A DNA stretch of 64,000 nucleotides from Lophius americanus (Eukaryota; Chordata; Actinopteri; Lophiiformes; Lophiidae). Below, one piece after another: positions 23,157 through 36,349 of this stretch (position 1 is the first letter of the stretch; every line of letters begins with the position of its first letter). The notes beneath the pieces are model-generated. The model searched no databases. It was not told the origin of the DNA and saw nothing but the letters and a program-made list of their open reading frames with translations. Made by a program: the position numbers and the translations under genes. The stretch is from positions 7,966,001-8,030,000 of the forward strand of contig JBBDHG010000008.1 in NCBI GenBank assembly GCA_037951165.1, written 5' to 3'.

Positions 23157-25835
23157 CAAATATAATAATGTGATTTAAAAAAAACATTTTTAAAAGAACT
23201 TACCGCTCTATTCCCAGTAGTCTGCTCAATAAGTGTTAAATGCATCCTGTAAGGGGAACACATGACGGCAGACAGGTTCTGAGCCAGGATGATCCACCGT
23301 GCATGATGGTTTTACTGGAAGCTGCTCTAGTCTTCTTAAAACTTGAAAACTTGACTTTGTATGACTGGATAATATCGGAGAAAATGTTGCCTGTTCGTTA
23401 GACCTTCAGGAAGAGGGAAGCCTGTTTATTCCTTCGCTCAAAGCATTTAATACACCCCCTTAATCCTGTTGATTAAGCATGGTGTGTTTGACAATGGTGA
23501 ACGGGACAATGTGTTTACAATCCAAGAGTACTTCTAACCAACCGGCATCACAGACATCAATATTAAGATAATTTGAAATGGTACTGACTTTTGTAAAAGG
23601 GGTTTATTATGTCCTACGGTATTTGGTTGCTTTTTGTCTGAAATTTTTTTTTCTTACAAAGCAGTTTGAATGTGGAATGTGTCTATGTTTCAATTGATTT
23701 GGTCCTTAATTAACAATAAGACATTAGGAAATGTTACTTTCCCAATTCCCAAAGTAAAGTAATGCTGCATTGAATGGTGAATTGATCAGTCTAAGTCCTG
23801 CAACAAGCCACCAACCCTGGCTTCTCACCTTTACAACGTTTAACCAAAATTGCAATAATTTCTGCTCCAATGCCTGCAATCTTAAGCTTTGTCAGTTAAT
23901 ACTGTGAGACTGAGAGAATCAATCTGGAGGGAACCAGCTAGTAAATGTGTCTATTAGTCTTTCATCCTGCATGAAAAAACTTGTTCAAGTTTTACTCTGG
24001 CTTCACCCTGCCCAGGCATAGATCACCCTCTTCAGGTCCTATCAAAGACAAACAGACTGATGGTGCACATCACCCCAAGGAGCCGGGATCCCTCTCAGCA
24101 AATTAAATTGCTGAATAGCCACCCAATGTTTGTGGTTGATTTTATTAAGGGGCTCTCTCTCACCATTCAATAACGTTTAACACCACATATGGAAGTGATC
24201 TCATCGCTATCTGGCGGCTGGAAAAAACACAAAGAAGCTGTCGTTAATGGATTGTAAATGATTGGGTTTCCTTTCTGAAGACCCAGCCCATATAATTAAT
24301 GTTTTTTTCCCTTAAGACATGCGAGCAGAATAGAAAACAGGAAAATTGCATTAGGTTGGTGTTTGGTTTGGCCAGCTTTGCGTTTTTTCGATTTCCTGAA
24401 ACATAACCATTTTGTAGATACAAGGTTTGGGCCCGACAGTGAAATCATATTTTGCACGAAAGGATTGCAAGACAGGATTGCTGACATGATACCCCTGAGT
24501 GCAGTTCGGAAACGCACAAGCATACACACACAAAATTAGATTTTTTCAAAAAAACATCATTGATAAATGCATCATGGCAGTCACTCAAAGGAATTAAAAA
24601 AGGTATCATACATTTATACATGTATACACGGATTCCAAATCATCTAGTTAATTCCCCCCACTTTGTTAAGCTAATTCCATGAGGACTAAAGTGATTTTCA
24701 AAGGTTAACAGGCTGCGGTGGAAGTCAAACCTAGAAATAGTGATTTGAATTAACTTAAGCCCAGGAAAAAGATTTACGATTATTCATGCTAACCGACTTT
24801 AAATAATTTCTTAGGTAGCTCGCTTGTTCACTATGCAGTTAGGTTGCCAAACACGGACATACTTATCACGTAGTTTTGAGTCAGGTTCCCGAATTAGCAC
24901 AGTGGCCATTGTGTCATAAATTAAAAAATTTGACTTTTCATTTTGAGAAGGAAAAGTGTTTCTTGCAATAAGATTCCATTATTTACCAATTATTTCTGGG
25001 TGTGCAGTGTAAAAATATGTAAGTAGCTTTACTTCTCCATTGTTTATCTTAAATACAAACAAAAATTTCCATTGAAGGTCTTACGTGACCATTTTGAATT
25101 CCTTGCTAAGAGTTAGTCTGGGAAATGTCTCAAATTAACTCTGAATCTATGAATCAAAGGTAAAAAATTGCTTTAAAGGAGTCATGAACTCTGATAATTT
25201 GTTTATTGATGTGATATGTGATGTGATATGATATAAATTGTTCATCTTTAAACCTAAACGGTAAAAATAAAACCTTGTTTTATAGAATATGTCCATGCGA
25301 TGGAGGCAGAACATCAGTTCTTTAACCAGCCGAATCCCTGTCATTCATTGAGCCATCCAATATACTCCGATCAATTCAATCTCCCAATATACTCCTCCCA
25401 ATTCAACGTGACAGTAAGACAAATCGGATTCCCAATGCAAAATAATTGAAACAGACGCTTATTTAAACGTGTGGGTGAGGCCTGAGAGAGCTCCATCCTC
25501 TGCATCAGTTTAATGCACTGCATCTGTCCATCTCAGAGATGGATTGTGGTGTCAGAGTTACAGATAAGCCTCTGTTTAGTGAGCCCCAGCGGGAGGAATG
25601 AACATTGTAGTCATATAAAAGATAACAAGTGTTTATCCACGTCACCACAGTACAGACGGGGGGAGGGGAATAAGATGCTCATATTCTGGCAAGTGAATTG
25701 AAGTAGCGATCCACCAGAGGACACAAAATTGAAAAATTGGAACAGCAGAAAAATTCAACAGTGTCTGTATTGTAAACAAAGACTGGACTGAATCCTCAGT
25801 GACGTGGGCCGGGGACATCTTAAGAAATAAAAGGG

Positions 25836-25840
<5 letters not shown>
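23157..25840. other. No gene seen
   Basis: AT-rich single-copy-looking DNA. A short tandem duplication of about 27 bp (CCAATATACTCC... twice) occurs at 25357-25410. No RNA or protein gene was recognised. Confidence 0.4.

Positions 25841-25888
<48 letters not shown>
25841..25888. repeat. (CA)24 microsatellite
   Basis: Perfect, uninterrupted CA dinucleotide run of 48 bp. A length-polymorphic locus is expected. Confidence 0.97.
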
Positions 25889-25890
<2 letters not shown>

Positions 25891-26825
25891 AGAGGCTCGG
25901 CTTGAAATCCACTTTTACAAAAATAAAAGGTCTTTGGATAGCAGGGGATTAAACCGGCTCACACATTCGGTGTTTAGTGCCAAACAGATTCCAGAGAAGA
26001 GGTGCTTGAAAAGAAAAAGGTTTGTGGGGGCAATAAAAAAGGTAAATTTGGATTGATGTGAATCACGCTCGCCACTCTGGTCTGGAGCTCATCCAGCCGG
26101 GGATGAATCGCCTACCTGTGTCAGAAGGATGTTTGAGAGCAACAACAACGACCACCCCCATTACCTGCTGCCCACGCCTGTCTGGCCGTCAGGCATGTAA
26201 CTGTGAGGATTAGATCATATAATCAAAGACATTCCACCTTCAGAGTCTGCCTCTTCCTTACAGCTTGCTAGCACACTGCAAACTATCAAGAGGAGGCAGA
26301 GTGAGTCAAGCGGGATGCTGGCAAAAAAAGAAAAGGAAAAAAAAGGAATATGACTCAGGAAGCTCTCGGCAAAAGTCAGATGTCAGGTAAACTCAATGGC
26401 TCTCGCTTGCCAGCCCGCTAATCCAGTTGAGGATATGGATTTAAGAAAAAAACTGTAGGCAGTGAGGTTAAAGCATGTTTCCGCCATTCTACAGTCTGAT
26501 AATGAAACATGGCCACACAGCCAAGATCTGAGGCGATCTGTTTAGCCATCCTCTCCCTCAGGTAAATTAATAATACTGCTTATGTACAGCCAAAAGAGTC
26601 TTCATGGGACATAGACAATTCAAAAGTGATGGAAGCAGACGTCAGTCAAGAACTGCCTTAAATGAACTTGAGCCATGGACTTTAAAATGTATCAGTTAAT
26701 CGTATAAACAGGGCCGACAGTTCCAAAAACTAAAAACTTCTGGACATTCGTATAAGAAAATTAAGTGCCATGAGGGCAAAACTATTTCAAGATTGTGCAG
26801 CTTTCTTTACAGAACATATGCAAGG
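25889..26825. other. Single-copy-looking DNA, no gene seen
   Basis: The 26050-26560 part is more GC-balanced than its flanks and free of recognisable repeats. A purine-rich AAAAAGAAAAGG patch lies at 26326-26348. A candidate for regulatory DNA only by default. Confidence 0.35.
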
Positions 26826-26863
26826 TTACTTACTCAAAACTGAGTACAGTTTTGAGTAAGTAA
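26826..26863. repeat. Perfect 16-bp inverted repeat (hairpin)
   Basis: TTACTTACTCAAAACT (26826-26841) is followed by a 6-nt loop GAGTAC and then the exact reverse complement (26848-26863). No T-run follows it, and it is not attached to a gene. It is not obviously a terminal repeat of any element I recognise; it lies about 120 bp before the RTE/Rex3-like fragment. Confidence 0.95.
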
Positions 26864-26984
26864 TCAGAACTGTGTTACTACGAATGATAACCTGCCATCT
26901 GATAATTCAGGTTGATGATTGGTTTACAAGTTGCTTCTACCAGCATGGAGTATAATTTAAAGTCCAGACATCCGATGTTGTCTT

Positions 26985-27930
26985 TGGATCAATGCACTTT
27001 GAAGATAATGTGGTAGGCTACCGTTGGCTTCAACAATTGATGGTCACCAGCTACAATGCAGTGGTTTGCAGCTGAGTTTGAAGGTATGACAGTCACCAAA
27101 TTCAAATCTTAGGCTATAGTTTCTCTGCCGGAAATCAGTGGATGACTCCCTCTGGGTTGGGGTGAGTTGATACCTCAATTTGAACTCGAAGCATTGTTCA
27201 CTAGTTATGGGAAAATGGAGCGTGAGAAGGTTAGGCAGTTTGGTGCGGCATGAGCAGTGATACGAGCATTGTATAGGACTATCGTGGTTTAGAGAGAGCT
27301 GAGTTGGAAATCAAATCAAATCAAGATTTACCCGTTAATGTAAATTACGAAACTTATCTCTGGCCATGAGCTTTGGGTAGAGACTGAAATAATGAGACCG
27401 GTGATACATGCGATGATTTATGGCTACTTGTCACTGTTGCAAGTAATGTGAACCCACAAATATTCACCGTTCTCTTCCAGAAATGACCTAAAGAAGCAAT
27501 GTATTGTTTCATGTATTGTGCAAGACACAGATATGTTAGAAAGCCAAAAAAGAAAACCTGTTATTTCCAGATGTCACACACCTGGATTTAATAATCTAAA
27601 TGTTGACATGTTTTCAATTTAGCTTCACAGTGTCATGTGACTATCTCGGTGGATTAGGCATTTCCCAACCAGTCCAGGTAATTGTATCACCCGAAATTCG
27701 TCTCGGGTGAAGCGGTACAACATCTGGTTAGGATGTCTCCTGGGCGCTTCAATTTGGAGGTTTTTGGGACTATATAGAGGTATTCCATATCTCGTTTACA
27801 CCTTGAAAACTGGGGGATACTCCAGGCTGAACTGGCAGTTGGTGCTTAAAAGATAAATGTCTGCCATGCGCTTCTCCCAGGCAATGCAACCTTGGAAATG
27901 TGGTGGAGAAGAAATGGTTGGATGGATGGA
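26985..27930 (+). mobile_element. RTE/Rex3-like LINE, 3' third, degenerate
   Basis: At nucleotide level this is a decayed RT 3' third. Near 26995 is a CTTTGAAGATAATGTGGTAG stretch (formerly the FADD box). It is followed by GCTGAGTTTGAAGGTATGAC, GAAAATGGAGCGTGAGAAGG (27211-27230), TTTAGAGAGAGCTGAGTTGG (27290-27309), ATGAGCTTTGGGTAGAGACT (27367-27386) and GGATGTCTCCTGGGCGCTTC (27731-27750). It ends in TGGTTGGATGGATGGA (27916-27931). Intervening stretches are replaced or inserted. Orientation and order agree with the other fragments, and it is the most diverged of the four copies in this window. Confidence 0.75.
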
Positions 27931-30364
27931 CCTTGAGTGCTGCCACTTGACTACATTAAGGATGATGCAGAATATCCAGTCAAATTTAAAAAAGAAAAAA
28001 ACAAACAATCAATGAGTTTTTTGTTGAAGTTGTTTTGGTGAATTGCCACTTTAAAATACATGAGTGTAATAAGGAGGGTCCACTGGGAATAAGCTTGGAA
28101 ACAAATCCATCACTCAATGTGGAAGAAAAACAAAACATTCGCTTTTAAACGCAACATCTCTGTGTACAGTCCAGTTTTGACTTGAATGACCTTATATTAA
28201 AGATTAATGCATGCCAATGTATAATTTAATAGAACAAACATAGAGGCAGACAGAGACTTTAATTTTACACTGCAGGCCTCATACATGCATGTGTGTACGC
28301 TTGGCAGGTGAATCACCAGAAAATATAACTTTTGTGGCTCTGCAAGGTGGTTCAACATCTACCACAGCAGCAACAATGAGGTTAGAGGTCAATAAATGGA
28401 ACAAACCTCCCTGCGACCTGAAGCTCAGGATGAAAGCTGAAACTGAGATAAAGCAACTGCTGATGTCAGAGAACTCATCGACTCGGAGCGCTGCATTGTC
28501 TTGGTGGACACACTTGTCAATCAAGATAAAGGTGCCTTAAAATAATAAACGGATAGTTCCACATTGTATTCATGGATTTTCTCCAGAGCTTCAAGAGCCC
28601 AATTATCTTTGAAAAGCCATTCTTTACACCCTTGTTTTCGCTGAAAACTTCACTGTAGTCACTAAGCTGGACGTGGAAGTGTGCAAACCATGTGAGGATG
28701 GTGCACAAGCTTGAATATAGTAAATGCATGACACAAATCAAAATAAACCAAAATAATTCCTTGCTTTTGTTCCTCATGCAAAATTACAAGGTATTTTTGC
28801 CTCTTTGAATATGCTAGTATGCTTTAGTTAACACATTTATAAGTTCAGAGTAAAGGACTCAAATATAGATAGAGATGCTGCAGTTCAGGGATTTAATCAC
28901 AATATAACCACACTTACAGATAAGTGTCAAAAACAAGTCAACAGCATTGACATACAGTAGAAGGAGAGTTAAAAGGAAGGAAGATCCTGAGCAAAGAATG
29001 AGAAATAACTAGGAACAGAAAAAAAATAAAAAATGCTCTAAACACATTTCAGTTACATAACAAATAAGAACTTTAAAAAGAAGCAGAGTTATGAGTGGTG
29101 CCAATGGGCCTGGGTCCACCCACTTTTACGGCTGGCCCTCCCAAATAACAGACAGCCCAAATATTTTCTTGACTTTCGTATTTAATCATTTGAATTGTCA
29201 TTAACGAATCTCAATCATTAATAAAGCTACTATCATGTGTGAAATTATGGACCAATTGCAACAGGCCGTTTTACAATGGCCTGTATATGTCACTGCAGGT
29301 TGATCAGATATCTAAGTGAACAGGAGACATTCCGATAATCTTGACACACGACACCGAGCCTTAGGGGTTTATTAAGGAAAACAAGATACATATGATACCA
29401 ATCAGGACAGTGCACATTATTATATTCAAGCGAAAACCAAGAGTAAGTTGGAAATCCTAACTTACTCCTGTCTACCTCTTTTTTTTTTTTTGAGGGTACA
29501 TGTCAATTTTGATGCTAATTTTTTCTTCTTTTTTTTTTTTACAGAAGTTGATATATATTTTAAATACAGCTGGCATGACAATGGACATAGCTTTTATTTT
29601 TTAATCCATATGTTTTCCCCTCAAAATAAGAGACTCGCGGATTGAAATGAAAGTACTCATAAGAACACTATTGGCGGTAAAATAACTAAAAGTTAAATGA
29701 TTCTCCTGTATTTCCCAGATGAGCGATTGAAACAGAATCAGCGACAAGAAACTTTGTGATGACCTTGCTCTTTAAGAGAGTCACTCAAGTATCCTCAGCA
29801 GGCCGCACAACTTTCCTGTGAATTTAGATAACCTCGTCCCCTACACTTGCTCACCGCTCAGACAAAAACCTTGATTTAAAAAAAAAAAAATGACTCGTTT
29901 CCTGTAAGTGCTGAGAAAAAAACTCGGAATCACTTGTGAGGAGCAGGAAGGAGCTGCTGATTGCACAGGAAGACGTGGAGAGGTCTTTAATTTGGAGGTC
30001 TCAGTAGTGCTCAGGCCTTCAACCTCATGGTGAGTTAATCAGCACTTGGTCTCCAGATAGGAGGAGTGAGATGGAGAGGATAGAGTGAGGACACGGTAGA
30101 GAGACCGTCAATACACCAGAACCTTCCTGATATTCATCTGCTGCTTTCTCATGAAGTGGGTCTCTGATCTAATATTAGAATTGGTACTGCTCCGATTAAT
30201 GTTGATCCAGTAGTTAACTATCATTATCATTCATTATCTATCCAACCCCCAATCATGATGGAAAGTCAAGTGACCTTTCTGTGGCTTCGGAGGAAACATT
30301 GCCTTAACATCCTCCTAAACAGCCGAAGATAAAGATAAAACTAGACCTACGGTGTTGACCCCGA
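27931..30364. other. No gene seen
   Basis: A pair of overlapping ~80-codon frames on opposite strands (28279-28540) shows no known domain. Poly-T runs lie at 29480-29491 and 29530-29540. The 29700-30130 part looks single-copy. Nothing else was recognised. Confidence 0.4.
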
Positions 30365-30765
30365 CAGCCACGGTATATCCCCAAAAAGTCCCCAATCCCC
30401 TCATTTGTACAAGCAATCCATCTGAGTGAACGTATCAAATTAAATGTTAAATTATTATATGGGTAAAGTATCATATATACTTAAATTCATATCCACCAAA
30501 TTTGGACTATATCGGACCAATGTTTGAGAAATTGTGGCCGACAACTTTCGGAGGTAGAGCTTCCGTTTGTATCAGAATATAAAACAGACCTTTCCCAAAA
30601 TCAATCCAGTTTTTCCTCATACGTGGGTTAATGTGGCTATAAAATTTGAAGATGATCCATGAAATGGTTTTTGAATTATCCTGTTAACACAAAGGATCTA
30701 TGGCGGACGTGGCGGCGATGAAGATTTCATAATATCCCCGACTTTTCGGGGACATATTGATGACT
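30365..30765 (+). repeat. Family A dispersed repeat, single-unit copy
   Basis: The left end reads GGTATATCCCCAAAAAGTCC then CCCAATCCCCTCATTTGTAC (about 30371-30410), as in the 44399 and 38540 copies. The body has ATTCATATCCACCAAATTTG, GAGAAATTGTGGCCG, CCAGTTTTTCCTCATACG, GATCCATGAAATGG and TGTTAACACAAAGGATCT. The right end is a hairpin-forming ATATCCCCGACTTTTCGGGG (30734-30753). This is the most compact complete copy (about 400 bp) and serves as a good reference for the ends. Confidence 0.7.
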
Positions 30766-32029
30766 TAATAGCTTCTGAATATGCACTATCAGATAACACA
30801 TGGTAGCAAGCAAAAATGATTTGCCTGGAAGAAACATTTTCCTGAACCACAAAAGGGACTTTCTCCCTTACCCAGTACTGTAGCCATGGACTTCCTTGGT
30901 GATAAGTAGAATCCCTTAATCGACCCAACACTTTAGGACATAACCAGAACCACATCTTCCACTAGAACTGTATGAAATTTAAAGTCCCAAGAAGTCATAT
31001 TTTCTTGGACACAAAAAGGAGCTTCAACCAGCCTTTAAGTTCCGGGAAGGACCCTGGTGACCAGTGAAACCCAATGCTCACGGTCGTAACCTTATCCTCC
31101 CAGCTGAGCCATTTGTATGTCGGCCGGCGTCCTCCAATTGGGGCGTACAATTGCCAACCGGTCAGTCTGCAGCAGAAATATGACACAGTGTCACTGTAGA
31201 GGACACAGCTTTCAAAAATGGGTCTATATGGTCCTGATTTGGACAAGCCTCCTAAAGAAAGGGTGTTCAGCTCATCTTGAGCCCTCCACGTCCCATGATG
31301 CGCAATCAGTGCTCCACATTACCACTCCCTCCTGGAAACTGCCCGTGGAGCCTGAGACTCCAGACAAATATGGTCGCTCAAACTGGGGATCTACAACCTC
31401 ATCACATGTCCCTGGAGCCTGCCTGGGTAACATAACTCCAAGGCAAACATGCCGGAAACTCACCACCTTACTCAGGCTCAACCATACAAGGTGTCCCTGA
31501 CTGAAGTTTAATTGAGCGTGTACGCATGTCCACTGCCCGCTGCAGTGACGTGCTGCTCCAGTGACATCTCCAGGGATATCTGCCTACGCTGAAAGCAGAA
31601 TCTAAGCCTTTCTCTACACCCGCGTTTCCCTCTCTAGGAAAGCTTTTCAGGATGTTAAGATTTTGCTAGCAATTGTACCAACTACAAGCATATTTATGAA
31701 TCGTACTATGACAATCCTATGACCTGCCCTACGCTGCCTCTGATTGGCCTGGCATGATTCATGCTTTTCACAAAGCCCCGGATTGAAAGAAATTCAACTA
31801 CATGAGAAAGGTCATCATCACTTAAAACAAAAACATGGATACATGCTATCTTTGGGATGAGCCTCAAACCGAATTAACTGTTCTCACATTTTCAAAAAAA
31901 GAAGAAGAAATACTCGTTGAAATCCTTTCAAAAATATTTTTACGTTATCCTGATTACAAACACACAAATAGACAAACAAACAACACTGGTGTTTGCATGA
32001 TGGCGTGACTCGTTTCTGCTCCTGATGAG
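30766..32029. other. No gene assigned
   Basis: Overlapping frames on both strands at 30995-31500 suggest higher GC and some former coding content: minus strand 30995-31246, plus strand 31117-31500 with many Pro, Ser and Thr. I cannot assign either. They may be part of a LINE 5' region. Confidence 0.3.
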
Positions 32030-32140
32030 CATGTGTGAGTGGGTGAATATTTGTTTAAATGGGTGAATGCTGACTCGTGTTGTAAAAGCGTTTTCAGTGG
32101 TCGAGCAGACTAGAAAAGTGCTATATAATTACAGAAACAA
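32030..32140 (+). repeat. Fish-type interspersed 3' tail
   Basis: GAGTGGGTGAATATTTG, AAATGGGTGAATGCTGAC, TTTTCAGTGGTCGAGCAGAC and AGAAAAGTGCTATATAATTA occur in the order of a very common fish LINE/SINE 3' tail (ending in AAGCGCTATATAAA). The copy is short and diverged. Confidence 0.65.
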
Positions 32141-34332
32141 TTAACTTTCTTAAAAGTGAAAATTTTGCAGCCTATTTTACCTCACTTTTCCAAAATTATG
32201 TTCTGAAGAAAGGGATGGAGATGGTAGTTCTGTCTTTCGGCAAGAAGTGGGGTTAGTATCAGCATTAAAATGTTGATTTATGTATCACTTCTAACATTTC
32301 TCTTAAATTTTTCATGCAGGGGTTTATATTTAATGCAGGATTTTTTCTATCATGCTGAGTCAATGTGACTTTATTAGATAGCTATATTTTCATGATTATA
32401 GTACAAAGAACATAATACATTGAATTTATTGAATTAGATTAGAAAGTGATTATTAATTAAAAACAATACTGAATTTCAATATTTAAGTTATCTTTTTTTT
32501 GAGCTAACAGAATAGGGGTTTGGCGATGTGTTATGTGTGCGACCCACAATTTTAAACGTGGTTGAAAAGCAGTCAGAGGCTAAACTGAAAGTAGAACCTA
32601 AATTGTATTGAAATTGGGGAGAGTATGATATCTACGAGCTCCTCACTGTACGCTCAGAAGACTCGATCAACTTCAATATGACAAGGAAGGTAAGTGATGT
32701 TATTAATTAGTTACATTGTTCTGCTAAACATTTATGTAAAATGTCTAAGTATTCATCACTCCTGTTTTTATTAGGTAACTTGGGTTTTTCAATTCAACAT
32801 CAAATAGTGGGCCAGTGTTATGGCACTATTGTTTATACAGTGTAAAAAAGTCTTTGAAGAGAAGGGTCTTTGTTGTGGTGCTATTTCTTGATCTGTGAAA
32901 AAAGAGCTGGAGAAAAAAAAACCAAAACTGAAGGAGGGAAGAGATTGATAAAAACGGATGATAATGGTACTAATTAAGCTTAGAGTAAGGCGAAGAATTA
33001 TAATAATTTAGTGAAGAACAGCATACATATAAATAAAAATCCAAGTAAAAACAAAACATTTTATTAAGGAGGCAGTTCAGAAAGGCTGTAGGAGGATTAC
33101 AGACTCAAGTCACTGCAAGCTGAGATGAGGTTGTCCCTGCTGTAAATTTTGATATTATACATTTGGATATTATCAGTTATCAGAGCATCAAATAATTTTA
33201 CACCGTTTAACACATAACCTTTACCTCAACTGATGACCTAATCACATTATCTACTGTTATCAATAATATAGTTGAATAGAAAGCTGCTGCTGCTTCTGAT
33301 GAGACAGCTCCTCTTATTTTCTGTGTCATTATTGAATTGTCACCTGAACATTACGGATCTTCACCGCCGGCTGATTTAGTACTCAGTGCCAATCTGGAGT
33401 AATGTAATCTTTATTTTATCGTTCCCCTAATTGTCAGAAACTCAGACGTTGCCATCCTGGCTTTTAAACCGCCTTATTCATCAGAGGTCAAACTGATTTA
33501 GCACTTTCAATTAAATAAGTGTGTTTTATAGAGCAATAAAAGAACAAAAGTCATTAAATATAGACAACAATTGAGGCCTGCTTATAAGATGTTGGGCTGT
33601 GTGTGTGAGTGTGTGTGTCTGTCTGTGTCTGTGTGTGTGTGTGTCATCCTCATGTTTTAGATTGGACTTTATTGAGAGCAGGCTAAAAAACAAATGTGCA
33701 TTTATCTTGTAATTTAATCACTGCTGTCAGGTGGATGGATCACTGAAGGTTTATGTATTATCTCTCTACATCTGAAAATAAATTCCCCTCTTTCAAAGTT
33801 GTATTTATTAACGCCCATAAACTTCTGCTCTTCCTTTATGTTGGTATTGATACATGAACAATGTGGCAGAGTCTAAGGTTTTGATAGCAACACAAATGAC
33901 AACGGTAAAGAATGTTGTTATGATGTACAGAGTTACATAGATGTAACAGTAACCAAGTTAAAGTTAAATGGCCTTTAAAACACATGCATCAAGGGGACGA
34001 ATAATGGCTACAGTGCCGCCTGGCAATATCCGGGGGGTACTGCTCTGTTTGGTCCTTTTCCATAAGCTTTCAGACGATAGAGCAGAGAAATACAGCCAAA
34101 ATTATCGCAGATACCATTTGTATCCATTTGTAAAGTTCAGCATAAATGGGCTTCAACGTGTATTTTCAGTAAGGCAATAGTTCTGCCAAGACCCAACAGT
34201 CTGCGTGTCTCGGCAGAATGTTGAAGAGTCCTTGAGAAAGTTGCTGAAACCCAGCTTTAAAGTATTTTTAACACCATGTATTTCAAGTTTGATGTTTCCT
34301 ACACTTTGCAATTACTTCCATTAACTCTCTCC
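32141..34332. other. No gene seen; GT-rich microsatellite
   Basis: A compound GT/GTCT microsatellite lies at 33598-33643. The 33310-33600 part looks single-copy and carries TAAT cores. No coding feature was recognised. Confidence 0.4.
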
Positions 34333-34601
34333 TGTCAAGCTGGCACCACAATTAGGATCCAAAAGCACGACTTCCACAACGTCTGGTGAATAAACTCTTT
34401 ACTATGTAACGGCAGGCAAACTATAACCAAAGGGGCAGGCAAAAAACAAGGTTTTGTACAGCACGATTTTGCACAGGTGGAAAGGGGAGCACACTTAAAT
34501 ACACCGAGGCAGGGTTTTAACAAGAGGCAGGTTTTGACAATCAGAGTGGAGAAGCAATCACTAAACAACATGAAAACGAAACTAATTACAAAATCACGAC
34601 A
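34333..34601 (+). mobile_element. Solo LTR (family B), copy 2, with 5-bp TSD
   Basis: It starts TGTCAAGCTGGCACC and ends ATCACGACA. It shares the ordered blocks of copy 1 at 3031: ACAATTAGGATCCA, CAACGTCTGGTGAATAAA, GGCAGGCAAAC, GGAAAGGGGAGCACA, GAAGCAATCA and AAACTAATTACAA. It is shorter (269 bp) because of internal deletions. A perfect 5-bp duplication TCTCC flanks it (34328-34332 and 34602-34606). The independent duplications at the two copies fix the element ends precisely. Confidence 0.85.
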
Positions 34602-34606
34602 TCTCC

Positions 34607-36349
34607 ATCGTGCCTGAATGGCTTGTTACAAATCGAGGGGGTTAACAATTTCCCTTTTGCTAAAGACAACGCATGAGATCAGGTCACTCCCTTATGACGC
34701 CCCAGTGGGTCACTGCAAACTTCTTAAAGACCAGAAAAGTATAAAAATCATACCATAAACTCTCGGTGTTCCTTGTGCACACCTTTTGCAATACAGTAAT
34801 AATGTACAACCGTTATTGCAGTGAAGTACAACACTCTTAAATCTCAAAGGTCAGTTCAACAATGCTTTTTCCTTCATAACAAGATTAAGCGTGTTGCTCT
34901 TTAAAGTATGACTTTGGTCCCTGAATATGACAAAGGAAGCAGGCACTCACACCGACCAATGTTGGTCCAACAATAAAGCATTGTAACTGATTCAGTGGCA
35001 GCAGCAGTGGTGGAGCCCAGAACAGGCTCCTTCCCGTGGATGAACCTCGCTGCTTGTGACAAATTGCTTATGGAAGGAAATCTGCAGGGCCCATTGAACT
35101 TTAGTATTGCTTTTATTCCTCTGTCATGTTCCCGCTGAGATGAAATGGGATCGGTTTCATCTTTTTTTTTTTCTGCCTCTTTTATTCACGACTCTGTGAC
35201 CACTGGTGTGCAGGATAAACGACCAGCGCTGGCTGACAGTCACAGACATTCTTCTCTCCTTTTCTTTTTTTCCCTCTTCTAACTCGCCTCTAGACCTTCA
35301 GGTACTTGAAATGAAGCGAGGAAGAAATGATGTACATTCCTCCCTGCGATGGTGCTGCTGCTAAGCAGCGCGTCTGCATTCTTTTCTACCCCTGATTTTC
35401 TCGACATGGATCTTTGTTGGACGTTTTGTGCAACAGAATAGAAAAATAAGTCAGAAGAATTGTTTTCAAGAATGTTTCACACATTTCCAGCAGCAATATA
35501 CACAAAGGCCTTTAAAAGATCATCACTCTGTACGGAATAAAACCTGGGAACGTCATTGCTCCAATCTATTTCCACATTCAAACAACATTTGCAGAGGATA
35601 TTCATGTTCCCTACTGGATAGACTGTAATGAATATGTTGAGCCCTGAATTTTCCTCCAGCATGTCATCAGGTTGACAGATTCCTTCAATCAACAGTTCTA
35701 TTCTACATCTATTTAAAGGATTTATTTGTAAATTTTCTCAAATATGTATACTCCTCAGAGGATGAATCCTAATGCTTTTAGTGACTCAACTCTTGCTATT
35801 GGTGATGGAAAAACTGATCAGTATTTTTACTTGTACACAAAATATCTAATAATAAATGTAATAATAAATGGCAGATTTCAATTACATTTTTTGAACTGTT
35901 CTATGAGGGTTTAGATTTTAATGATTCCATCACCCTTTTTTGACCCTGAGAGGATAAACAATTTTTTATTTCACTTATATATTTGATTAAACTTTTCTTA
36001 CAATTATCATCGATTGAATTTCTTCAACCGACAGTTCTGTACATGCCACACTACTAACTGAATTTCCATCATGAATATTGATGTCCCTCAGAGGATGAAT
36101 CCTCATGTCTCCTGTCTTTGGTAGGAAAATAAAAGTAACTTCTAAAGTTAGCCTCTGTTCATTATTTTTTTATCTTCATGTAAGATATCACACAACTTCA
36201 ATGACCGATTTTAATTGAACTATCTGAATTCTTCCGCAAGTTTATTCATTATCCCTGAGAAGTAATACAGTCAACCGCTGTCTATAAGATGATTTTACCT
36301 GTATTGTTTGTTGACTGGTTTGTTTTTCAGTAGCAATATACAATTACTT
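34607..36349. other. No gene seen; short repeat scraps
   Basis: Two short copies of a phrase CTCAGAGGATGAATCCT (35754-35770 and 36092-36108) are fragments of a common fish repeat that includes this phrase. The 34950-35420 part is GC-balanced and looks single-copy. No gene was recognised. Confidence 0.45.

Noticed and set aside
25642..25887. Open frame with an alternating Cys-Val N-terminus
   Set aside because: It is the reverse translation of the (CA)24 microsatellite.
22421..25888. CRISPR-like array among the repeats
   Set aside because: The repeats are simple-sequence microsatellites with no regularly spaced unique spacers, and the genome is vertebrate.
28279..28540. Overlapping ~80-codon frames on opposite strands as a possible exon
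   Set aside because: No recognisable domain, no splice context that I could support, and similar-sized frames occur by chance throughout the window.
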